In this document: positions 1 to 5,868 of the stretch, piece by piece
How positions within the stretch are numbered: the first letter of the stretch is position 1
Layout: each line of letters starts with the position of its first letter
Assembly: GCA_029212955.1 (NCBI GenBank)
Contig: JARGOW010000086.1
Span: forward strand, 1-7,102
Length of the DNA stretch: 7,102 nt
Source of the DNA: Planctomycetota bacterium
GTDB taxonomy: Bacteria; Planctomycetota; UBA1135; GCA-002686595
Direction: 5' to 3'
Made by a program: the position numbers and the translations under genes
Notes under the pieces: model-generated
What the model saw: the letters and a program-made list of their open reading frames with translations, nothing else
Told to the model about the DNA's origin: nothing
Database searches by the model: none

Positions 1-495
1 GTCTTGCAAGCGTTGGTTCTTCTCCACAACCTGGCCAGCCATGGCGTCGCGTTGCTGGTTCACCTTGTCGGCGAGGCCGGAATCTGCCAGGGCAAGAATA
101 CGAACCGCGAATAGCGCTGCGTTCTTAGGTCCGCCTCCACCCACGGCAAATGTTGCCACGGGAACTCCACCGGGCATTTGCACGGTGGAGAGCAGGGCGT
201 CCATTCCGCCCAGGGGCGCGTTGTCCATGGGGATGCCGACCACGGGCATGGAAGTGTGTGCGGCGACGACGCCAGCCAGGTGTGCGGCTCCGCCGGCGGC
301 GCAGATGAACACGCCCGTACCGCGGTCCGGGGCTTCTTCCACGAATTGGATGAGTGCCGCGGGGGTACGGTGTGCGGAAAGCACGCGGGCCTCAAAGGGC
401 ACGTCGAAAGCTTTCAGGGTGTCAAGGCAAGGCTTGAGCCGGTCCAGATCCGAATCGGATCCCATGAGAACGGCGACTTTGGTGGGTTGGGTCAC
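1..495 (-). CDS. purE: N5-carboxyaminoimidazole ribonucleotide mutase PurE, class I (partial, C-terminus cut by window edge)
   Basis: PurE converts N5-CAIR to CAIR, a cytosolic step of de novo purine synthesis, normally using the product of PurK. The frame is open for exactly 165 codons from a GTG at 495 to base 1. Visible family motifs are the nucleotide-binding GSDSD (residues 12-16), SAHRTP (40-45, with His42 at the family's catalytic position), the glycine-rich CAAGGAAHLAG (65-75) and QMPGGVPVAT (106-115), which is typical of class I bacterial enzymes. Class I PurE is usually about 160-170 residues, so very little is missing. The GTG start is chosen because it lies right before MTQPTKVAVLMGSDSD-type sequence, overlaps the purC TGA by 4 bases (GTGA), and has a GAGGG element nine bases upstream. 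The gene is almost certainly co-transcribed with and translationally coupled to purC. No purK is visible in the window. Confidence 0.95.
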   Translation of the reverse strand, partial: MTQPTKVAVLMGSDSDLDRLKPCLDTLKAFDVPFEARVLSAHRTPAALIQFVEEAPDRGTGVFICAAGGAAHLAGVVAAHTSMPVVGIPMDNAPLGGMDALLSTVQMPGGVPVATFAVGGGGPKNAALFAVRILALADSGLADKVNQQRDAMAGQVVEKNQRLQD

Positions 496-1427
496 GATTG
501 AATTCCCTCGGGCAATTGCCCGGTGATGCGTTCACAGATTTCGAAGTAGCCGCGCGAAACGCGCTGCAACACGGACGGGTCCAGGACCGGAGCAGGGGCT
601 TCCTTGTTCCAATCCAGCGTTTCCAGGTAGTCCCTAAGGATTTGCTTGTCGTAGCTCTTGGGGCTGCTACCTGTTTTGTATTCGGCCTGGGACCAAAAGC
701 GGCTCGAGTCGGGCGTGAGGGCCTCGTCGATCAAAAGCACTTTTCCATCGCACATGCCCAGTTCGAATTTGGTGTCGGCGAGAAGGATTCCCAACTTGCC
801 CAAAACCTCGGTGCCGCGTTGGAATAGGTCGAGGCAAACCTGCTGCCCGTGCTCGAAACGCTCGCTACCGATCAGGTCGCTGGCTTGCTGGGGGGTCAAG
901 GGACGATCGTGATCCTCTTCCTTGGTGGTCGGGGTCAGGATCGGCTTGGGCAGCACCTCGGCCTGGGACAATCCAGCGGGAAGATCGATGCCGCAAACGC
1001 TCTGGGACGTTTGATATTCCTTCCATCCGGATCCTGCGATGTAACCACGGACCACCCATTCGATGATGTCGGGCGTGCAGCGCTTGACGATCAGGATGCG
1101 TCCACGCAGCAGATTCTTCCATTCGTCGTCGAGGCCGGGTACTCGATTAATGTCCGAGGACACGAAGTGGTTCGGGATGATGTCTTGGGTCTGTTCGAAC
1201 CAGTACTCGGTGATTTTGGTGAGCACCCGACCCTTGTCCGGGATGCCCTCGTTCATCACCACATCGAATGCGGAGATGCGGTCCGTAGTCACGAACAGCA
1301 GGTGATTCTCATCCAGGGCATAGATGTCGCGCACCTTGCCTGAAGCGATTTGTTGCAAACCGGGGGGAGCGTGCTCACGGCCCAGGTAGGCTCCCTGGTG
1401 GGAGTTGTCTTGAGTTGTGTGATTCAT
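492..1427 (-). CDS. purC: SAICAR synthetase (phosphoribosylaminoimidazole-succinocarboxamide synthase)
   Basis: PurC joins CAIR and aspartate using ATP to give SAICAR, the step directly after PurE. The 311-residue protein is the longer form, similar in length to yeast Ade1 (about 306) rather than the roughly 240-residue E. coli type. Motifs in order: GKVRDIY (30-36, nucleotide-binding lobe), TTDRISAFD (47-55), the signature segment from VKRCTPDIIEW (114-124) through RGYIAGSGWKEY (127-138), DTKFELG (218-224, metal/ATP site) and LIDEALTPDSSRFW (232-245). The ATG at 1427 leaves about 29 residues before the first motif, normal for this form. No Shine-Dalgarno is visible upstream, but a CATAAT box ends 11 bases before the ATG, so the mRNA leader may be only about 5 bases. 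The TGA overlaps the purE GTG. The gene diverges from aroA. Confidence 0.97.
   Translation of the reverse strand: MNHTTQDNSHQGAYLGREHAPPGLQQIASGKVRDIYALDENHLLFVTTDRISAFDVVMNEGIPDKGRVLTKITEYWFEQTQDIIPNHFVSSDINRVPGLDDEWKNLLRGRILIVKRCTPDIIEWVVRGYIAGSGWKEYQTSQSVCGIDLPAGLSQAEVLPKPILTPTTKEEDHDRPLTPQQASDLIGSERFEHGQQVCLDLFQRGTEVLGKLGILLADTKFELGMCDGKVLLIDEALTPDSSRFWSQAEYKTGSSPKSYDKQILRDYLETLDWNKEAPAPVLDPSVLQRVSRGYFEICERITGQLPEGIQS
505..509 (-). promoter_or_regulatory. Shine-Dalgarno for purE (GAGGG) inside the purC 3' end
   Basis: On the minus strand GAGGG lies in the last codons of purC, followed by exactly nine bases and then the GTG start of purE, which itself overlaps the purC stop. It supports GTG at 495 as the start, with coupled reinitiation. 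The same element and spacing recur at the dacB/suhB junction. Confidence 0.6.
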
Positions 1428-1438
1428 GGTGGGCCGGG

Positions 1439-1467
1439 ATTATGGCAGGAGCTTCGGCCCGCTACAA
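1439..1467 (-). promoter_or_regulatory. Putative purC promoter (TTGTAG, 17 bp spacer, CATAAT)
   Basis: Read on the minus strand, TTGTAG (1467-1462) is followed by a 17-base spacer and CATAAT (1444-1439), a 5/6 match to the sigma-70 -10 consensus. The expected transcription start near 1432 would leave a leader of about five bases before the purC ATG. The -35 hexamer uses the same base pairs as the TACAAT -10 box of the divergent aroA gene. The call rests on consensus matching only. Confidence 0.5.
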
Positions 1468-1468
1468 T
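1440..1468 (+). promoter_or_regulatory. Putative aroA promoter, -10 TACAAT directly before the start codon
   Basis: TACAAT at 1463-1468 is a 5/6 match to the -10 consensus and sits seven bases before the ATG at 1476, where transcription would be expected to start. The -35 position at 17-base spacing (1440-1445, TTATGG) is a poor match and overlaps the purC -10 on the other strand. There is no Shine-Dalgarno at a useful distance: AGGAG at 1447-1451 is 24 bases from this ATG, and 15 from the alternative ATG at 1467. Confidence 0.5.
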
Positions 1469-1475
1469 GCACGGC

Positions 1476-2846
1476 ATGGTTGAAGAACCGAGTAAAAGCC
1501 TGGGAAACCCTGTGGGCCTCCCAGGGCCCGCAAATAGGGGGTACGGGGCGGTGTCCGTAGCCGTGCCGATCAGCAAATCCCTGCTCCAGCGGGCCCTATT
1601 GGGCGCCGCTTGGGTAGGAGGCCCGGTACGGTTGGACTTTCCAGTGGACCCCGGCGTTCCTGGCAGCCAAGGGGCTGATGTGGCTGGCTTGATTCTGGCC
1701 CTGGGGGCCTTGGGTCTGGAAATCCATCCGGGGCCCGCCCATTCCAACCACTGGGATCTGGTCGCTCCGGGTTTTGGGGTTTTGGGCCATACGACCGTTG
1801 CCCTGGGAGAATCGGGCACCGCGGCCCGCATATGCACGGCGGCGCTGGCCTTTGCGGGTGCTTCTGATTCCCGCCGCAACCTGGCTGTGTCCGGGACCCT
1901 GCAACATCGGGTCAGCCCTCCGCTCATGGCGGCCCTGGAGAGATCCGGATGTAGGGTGTTCGCTCCAGGTCCTGGAACGTGGCCCTTGGAGGTCACCTCG
2001 GTGCCCATGCCCAAGGAATTGGTGATCGAAGATCCGGTCTCCAGCCAGGAGGTTTCAGCCCTCCTGTATGCCCTGGCATTTGGCGGGGGAGGCCGGTTGG
2101 TTGTAGACGGACCGATCCCGAGTGAGCCCTATGTGCAGATGACCATCGGTACATTGGCGGCTTTTGGGTGCCCCATTCGCATGGGGGGGAATTCCGTTTT
2201 TGAATGCGATCCCAGGGAGTCGACCGCAAGGCCCAATTTGCAGATTGAATCGGATGCCTCCAGTGCTGCGGTGGTTTGGGTCGGGGGGGTTTTGTCGGGC
2301 CGTGAAGTGAGCGTTATTGGTATTCCCGAGCGCTCGTGCCAGGGCGATGTGAGCATGCTCGACATCCTGACCCAACTGGGGGTTGGGGTCCGTTTCGAGG
2401 CGAGTTCCGGATGGAGCGTGGGAGGGATTCCCGACCGGGGAGTTCAGGTGGACTTGAAGAATGCGCCCGACCTGGCTCCACCCCTAGTGGCCCTGGCCGC
2501 CGGTTTGGCCCTAGGCCACTTTGGAGGAAGTCACTCCAGCCGGATCACGGGCCTGGGAACCCTGCAAGGGAAAGAGAGCCCGCGGTTGCAGGTCTTGGGC
2601 CAAGCGCTGGTCGACATTGGAATCCCGGCCGAATGGACGGAGGACTCCTTGCAAATCCCCAAGGGACGGGCAGTTTCGACCCCGGTCGAGTTGGATGCCA
2701 GGGGGGACCACCGCATGGCGTTTGCTTTCGCTCTCATGTCCCTGGTCGTGCCGTCCATCGATGTGGTGGACCGCGGCTGCGTGTCGAAATCCTGGCCGCG
2801 CTTCTGGGAGGATATGTCCGATATCCTCGAATCCAAGCCCAGGTAA
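1476..2846 (+). CDS. aroA: 3-phosphoshikimate 1-carboxyvinyltransferase (EPSP synthase)
   Basis: AroA transfers the enolpyruvyl group of PEP to shikimate-3-phosphate to make EPSP, the precursor of chorismate. The 456-residue protein (E. coli: 427) has the expected active-site motifs: PISKSLLQRAL (31-41, matching PGSKSxxxRAL, with Lys34, Ser35, Arg39), GESGTAAR (111-118, PEP loop), SSQ (189-191), SEPY, DASSA, Asp332 in NAPDLAP (equivalent to catalytic Asp313 of E. coli), Lys366-Glu367 (equivalent to Glu341), DHR (411-413) and Lys438 near the C-terminus. One oddity is KESPR (366-370) where KE(S/T)DR is usual. The frame is open upstream to an ATG at 1350, but that would run back through purC; the real start is ATG 1476 or ATG 1467. 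I prefer 1476 because TACAAT lies seven bases before it and overlaps the 1467 ATG. The gene is transcribed away from purC and is followed by a 102-base gap before galE. Confidence 0.93.
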   Translation: MVEEPSKSLGNPVGLPGPANRGYGAVSVAVPISKSLLQRALLGAAWVGGPVRLDFPVDPGVPGSQGADVAGLILALGALGLEIHPGPAHSNHWDLVAPGFGVLGHTTVALGESGTAARICTAALAFAGASDSRRNLAVSGTLQHRVSPPLMAALERSGCRVFAPGPGTWPLEVTSVPMPKELVIEDPVSSQEVSALLYALAFGGGGRLVVDGPIPSEPYVQMTIGTLAAFGCPIRMGGNSVFECDPRESTARPNLQIESDASSAAVVWVGGVLSGREVSVIGIPERSCQGDVSMLDILTQLGVGVRFEASSGWSVGGIPDRGVQVDLKNAPDLAPPLVALAAGLALGHFGGSHSSRITGLGTLQGKESPRLQVLGQALVDIGIPAEWTEDSLQIPKGRAVSTPVELDARGDHRMAFAFALMSLVVPSIDVVDRGCVSKSWPRFWEDMSDILESKPR

Positions 2847-2860
2847 TTTGCGCCCAAGTG

Positions 2861-2897
2861 AGAGCCCATGCCCCATGGGGGATCAATATTGGGCTCT
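2861..2897. repeat. Inverted repeat after aroA (possible terminator-like hairpin)
   Basis: AGAGCCCA (2861-2868) is exactly complementary to TGGGCTCT (2890-2897), and the loop contains a second perfect palindrome, CCCCATGGGG (2871-2880). It lies 14 bases after the aroA stop. There is no T-tract on the plus strand after it (the next bases are G-rich), so it is not a canonical intrinsic terminator. It could be a U-less terminator, an mRNA 3' end stabiliser or a protein-binding site. Confidence 0.4.
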
Positions 2898-2918
2898 GTA
2901 GGGGGGTGGTTCTGGGTT

Positions 2919-2947
2919 TAGGGTCCTAGTGCCGGTAGGGTGATCGG
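2919..2947 (+). promoter_or_regulatory. galE start region: tandem TAGGGT boxes, -10 and/or Shine-Dalgarno
   Basis: TAGGGT occurs at 2919-2924 and again at 2936-2941, exactly 17 bases apart. The second copy ends seven bases before the ATG at 2949, the position expected for the -10 box of a leaderless gene (T, A and final T conserved). The same stretch contains GGTGAT (2939-2944), which can pair with the 3' end of 16S rRNA at a plausible distance, so a ribosome-binding reading is equally possible. No good -35 box is visible. Confidence 0.35.
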
Positions 2948-2948
2948 C

Positions 2949-3980
2949 ATGTCGTCCACGCCGAAAGATCCCAGTTTCCCGAACACTCCCCAGGGTCCCG
3001 TGATGGTTGTGGGGGGGGCCGGGTACATCGGCAGCCACACCGTTCGCTTGTTGCAAAGCCGCTCGGTGCCCTGCGTGGTCTTCGACAATTTGTCCACCGG
3101 CCACCGGCAAGCCATCCCCGATGATGTGCCCTTTGTCCAAGCGGATCTGGCGGATAGGGAGGCCATCGGCCGTGCCCTCCAGGAGCACAAAATCCAAAGT
3201 GTGATCCACTTCGCAGCCAAGTGTTATGTGGGCGAATCGGTCACCGAACCTTCCAAGTACTACCGGGAAAACGTCTTCAATACCTGGAACCTTCTGGAGG
3301 AAATGCGCACCCACAATGTGATGCGCATCGTGTTTTCCTCCACATGTGCCACCTACGGAAATCCGGTTCAGGTACCCATGGACGAGAGCCATCCCCAAAA
3401 ACCGATCAATCCCTATGGGCACACCAAGTTGCACATGGAGCACATGATGGGGGATTATTCCACGGCCTATGGTTTGTCCTATGCGGCCTTGCGGTACTTC
3501 AACGCGGCCGGTGCGGCCTCGGGAGGATGCTTGGGTGAGCACCACGAACCTGAAACACATCTGATTCCCCTGGTGCTGCAAGTGGCCCTCGGTCAGCGCG
3601 AGTTCATCTCCATTTTTGGGGACGATTACGAGACTCCCGACGGCACGTGCATACGGGACTATATTCATGTGGATGACCTTGGGGATGCCCACCTGCGCGC
3701 GCTTTGCCAGCTGGAAGCGGGCGCCCAGGAGTTGCACGTGAACCTGGGAACGGGCACGGGATTCTCGGTCAAAGAACTCATCGAAATGGCCCGGGAGGTC
3801 ACGGGTCATGCCATTCCAGCGCGGATGGGGGAGCGCCGGGACGGGGATCCGCCCCAGTTGGTCAGCGGGGGCACGCGCGCCCTGGACCTGCTGGGCTGGA
3901 AACCGGAAAAGGCCGCTCTCAAGCGTATCCTGGAAGATGCCTGGTCCTTCCATCGGAAGCACCCTGGCGGGTACGAATGA
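2949..3980 (+). CDS. galE: UDP-glucose 4-epimerase
   Basis: GalE interconverts UDP-glucose and UDP-galactose using tightly bound NAD, supplying UDP-Gal for surface polysaccharides or channelling galactose into metabolism. The 343-residue protein (E. coli: 338) is an extended short-chain dehydrogenase. It shows the Rossmann NAD loop GGAGYIG (22-28), the acidic residue in FDNLSTGH that contacts NAD ribose, FSSTCATYG (129-137) with the catalytic Ser/Thr region, the YGHTK catalytic pair (Tyr156, Lys160), ALRYFNAAGA, and the substrate-binding GTCIRDYIHVDDL segment. The frame extends nine bases upstream to a GTG at 2940, but ATG 2949 is preferred: it follows the TAGGGTGAT element at a sensible distance and already leaves 21 residues before the NAD loop. 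The loop codons include a run of eight Gs (3011-3018). It is flanked by unrelated genes and is probably its own transcription unit. Other UDP-sugar epimerases cannot be excluded, but the length and motifs favour GalE. Confidence 0.93.
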   Translation: MSSTPKDPSFPNTPQGPVMVVGGAGYIGSHTVRLLQSRSVPCVVFDNLSTGHRQAIPDDVPFVQADLADREAIGRALQEHKIQSVIHFAAKCYVGESVTEPSKYYRENVFNTWNLLEEMRTHNVMRIVFSSTCATYGNPVQVPMDESHPQKPINPYGHTKLHMEHMMGDYSTAYGLSYAALRYFNAAGAASGGCLGEHHEPETHLIPLVLQVALGQREFISIFGDDYETPDGTCIRDYIHVDDLGDAHLRALCQLEAGAQELHVNLGTGTGFSVKELIEMAREVTGHAIPARMGERRDGDPPQLVSGGTRALDLLGWKPEKAALKRILEDAWSFHRKHPGGYE

Positions 3981-4056
3981 TCCCGGGCCTCCGGATCCGC
4001 TGAGTTCGGCACAATCCCACCGTTCCGACTCTGGGAATACGGCCATTGGGGATCCT

Positions 4057-4086
4057 TTGCATCGGCCCCGGCCGAGGCGCTAGGGT
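4057..4086 (+). promoter_or_regulatory. Putative dacB promoter (TTGCAT, 18 bp spacer, TAGGGT)
   Basis: TTGCAT (4057-4062), an 18-base spacer and TAGGGT (4081-4086) lie in the 112-base gap after galE. The TAGGGT box ends six bases before the ATG at 4093, so the mRNA would begin at or next to the start codon. AGGGTGG in the same place could instead act as a weak ribosome-binding site. Nothing else convincing is seen in the 3981-4092 gap apart from the palindrome CGGATCCG (3992-3999). Confidence 0.4.
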
Positions 4087-4092
4087 GGTCCC

Positions 4093-5868
4093 ATGAATGA
4101 GTCGGACAGTCCCTTTAAGCCCTACGAGCGCATCGGAACCACGGGCGGAGTTCCCGGATCCGTAGGCCCCCATCGCCCGGGCCGCTGGGACCTCGGTATC
4201 TGGCTCGGGGCATGCGTCGCCCTGATCTTGATCGGATTCTGGTGGTTCGGTAGCGATGATACCGAGGCGGACAAAGCCCCCTCGGCCGTGCATGCCTCCG
4301 AGACAGGCACGAAGTCCGAAGGGCTGGTCCTAGGGAATCCCAAGCCAAGGCACACGGCCGGAGGTCCCGAAATGGCGGCCCAGCCCCATGCCGGGCCGGT
4401 CGTACCTCCGGTTCAGCCGAAGGTTAAAGTTCCAAAGGCGAAGGCTTCCGCACTGGTGTCCCCGGTCGAATCCATCATTGCGAAGTGGATGGCGACGGCG
4501 TCCAAGCGATCGGGCAAAAAGGTGACCTCCAAGAACACCGTTGTAGCGGTCCATGTGCGCGACCTCAGCGGAAAGGTCCTGGTGGATCGCAACACGCAGC
4601 GTTCCCTTAGGCCCGCATCGAATCTCAAGCTTCTCACCTGCATGGCGGCGGTTGTTCTCTGCGGCGATGGGGGGGGATTTTTTGAAACCCGTTTCGATCG
4701 CAAGGGCCGGGTGGAAGCGGGAGTATTGCGTGGTGACTTGGTAGCCCGCGCGGGGGGCGACCCCATGTTCGACGGGGAAAGCGACGGTGCGGTCACGCGC
4801 TGGACCAAGGACCTGGCGGCGCAGCTCAAGGCCCAGGGGATCCACAAGGTGGAAGGGGCACTGATTCTCGACGAAGGCACATACCTGGAGCCGGGCCCGG
4901 GTCCGAGTTGGCCAGACTCGAAGGAGTACTGGAAGGAATATTGCGCCCTTTCTGGGGGCTTCAGCGCCAACGCGGGTAGTTTGACCGCGCTGATCCAACC
5001 CGGAAAAGTGGGCGGACCCGGACGGGTCCAGGTTTTCCCCAAGGGGCATGGCCTCGAACGCAAGGGCAAGGTGGAGACCGTTGCCAAGCGCAAGAAACTT
5101 GTGATCGCGGTGGAAGCCAAGGGCAACCGTTTGACCGTGCGCGGAAGGATCCCCGCCGACGTCAAAGTATACGATCCACGATTCTCACACCCCGACCCGG
5201 TGGAGCTCTTTGGCCATGCCATGATTCAAGGGTTGGCGGATCAAGGAATCAGCGTTACCGGCGGAATCAAGCGCCAGCGAGACGTTTCCGGGGGCGAGAC
5301 TGTGGCGACCTTGCGCACACCCCTGACCGAGACCTTTGGACCGATTCTTCGGGATTCAAACAATGGGGTCGCGGATCAACTCTTCTTCCGCTTGGGGCAT
5401 CTGATGACGAAGGTGGGTGACCGCAAAGCGGGTGCCAACGCCATTGCAACCGTGATGCAAATCATGGGGGTCGACCGGGGTGACATGAAAATTGTGGATG
5501 GCTCAGGACTCTCCAAATCCAATTCGGTGCGGGCGGATCAGTTCACCGCGGTGCTCGCAGGTCTTATGGATCGCGGGGGCCCCGCAGCGGAGGCATTCCT
5601 CGAAGCACTGCCCGTCTCTGGAAAGTCGGGGACGCTGCGCAGGCGCATGCGTACGGGTCCCGCTGCAGGTCGAGTCATGGCAAAGACCGGTTTCGTCAAT
5701 GGAACCAGCGCCCTGTCCGGGGTGGTCAAAACAGAAACGGGGGAGTGGCTCGTGTTTTCCATTTTGGTTTCCTATCCCCACCAATCCGGAATGAATACCG
5801 GGGTCTTCAAACCCATGCAGGACGAACTTTGCGCCCTGCTTGCGCAGTACGAGGGCTCGGCCCAGTGA
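4093..5868 (+). CDS. dacB: D-alanyl-D-alanine carboxypeptidase/endopeptidase, PBP4 (DacB) family S13, membrane-anchored
   Basis: This is a 591-residue penicillin-binding protein of the S13 family, which trims the terminal D-Ala and/or cleaves cross-links of peptidoglycan outside the cytoplasmic membrane. All three active-site motifs are present: SxxK as SNLK (Ser176, Lys179), SxN as SNN (Ser422, Asn424) and KTG (531-533). Their spacing (246 and 109 residues) is close to that of E. coli PBP4, so the inserted domains II and III are probably present. Supporting motifs are GGDPMFDG, VDGSGLSKSN and SGKSGTLRRRM. The N-terminus has a short cytoplasmic tail with basic residues (Arg28, Arg31), a hydrophobic segment at about 34-53 without a clear signal-peptidase site, and a Pro/Ala/Lys-rich linker to about residue 125. 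This suggests a type II membrane anchor rather than the periplasmic form of E. coli. It contains a G8-A-T6 tract at 4669-4683. Its TGA overlaps the GTG of the downstream phosphatase. The family assignment is firm; the balance of carboxypeptidase and endopeptidase activity is unknown. Confidence 0.92.
   Translation: MNESDSPFKPYERIGTTGGVPGSVGPHRPGRWDLGIWLGACVALILIGFWWFGSDDTEADKAPSAVHASETGTKSEGLVLGNPKPRHTAGGPEMAAQPHAGPVVPPVQPKVKVPKAKASALVSPVESIIAKWMATASKRSGKKVTSKNTVVAVHVRDLSGKVLVDRNTQRSLRPASNLKLLTCMAAVVLCGDGGGFFETRFDRKGRVEAGVLRGDLVARAGGDPMFDGESDGAVTRWTKDLAAQLKAQGIHKVEGALILDEGTYLEPGPGPSWPDSKEYWKEYCALSGGFSANAGSLTALIQPGKVGGPGRVQVFPKGHGLERKGKVETVAKRKKLVIAVEAKGNRLTVRGRIPADVKVYDPRFSHPDPVELFGHAMIQGLADQGISVTGGIKRQRDVSGGETVATLRTPLTETFGPILRDSNNGVADQLFFRLGHLMTKVGDRKAGANAIATVMQIMGVDRGDMKIVDGSGLSKSNSVRADQFTAVLAGLMDRGGPAAEAFLEALPVSGKSGTLRRRMRTGPAAGRVMAKTGFVNGTSALSGVVKTETGEWLVFSILVSYPHQSGMNTGVFKPMQDELCALLAQYEGSAQ
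5851..5855 (+). promoter_or_regulatory. Shine-Dalgarno for the phosphatase gene (GAGGG) inside dacB
   Basis: GAGGG is followed by nine bases and then GTG at 5865, which overlaps the dacB TGA as GTGA. It decides the start of the downstream gene against the ATG at 5745, which would overlap dacB by about 120 bases. Confidence 0.6.

Noticed and set aside
41..526. 161-residue plus-strand frame opposite purE
   Set aside because: Antisense to a PurE with all family motifs; composition is typical of a shadow frame.
1350..1475. N-terminal extension of AroA to ATG 1350
   Set aside because: It would be read from inside purC on the opposite strand, and the extra 42 residues have no counterpart in EPSP synthases.
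1424..2014. 196-residue minus-strand frame opposite the aroA 5' half
   Set aside because: It overlaps the purC start and the aroA motifs and has no family resemblance.
2336..2929. 197-residue plus-strand frame overlapping the aroA 3' half
   Set aside because: Gly/Arg/Pro-rich alternate frame of aroA with no start signal or known motif.
2883..4046. 387-residue open frame on the minus strand opposite galE
   Set aside because: It lies antisense to a clear GalE, resembles no known family, and is a by-product of GC-rich codon bias.
4413..5222. 269-residue minus-strand frame (and the neighbouring 4330-5049 frame) inside dacB
   Set aside because: Low-complexity Arg/Pro/Ser-rich shadow of the dacB reading frame with no recognisable motif or start signal.
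5745..5864. N-terminal extension of the IMPase-family protein to ATG 5745
   Set aside because: It overlaps the dacB 3' end by about 120 bases; the GTG at 5865 with its GAGGG element gives the normal family length.
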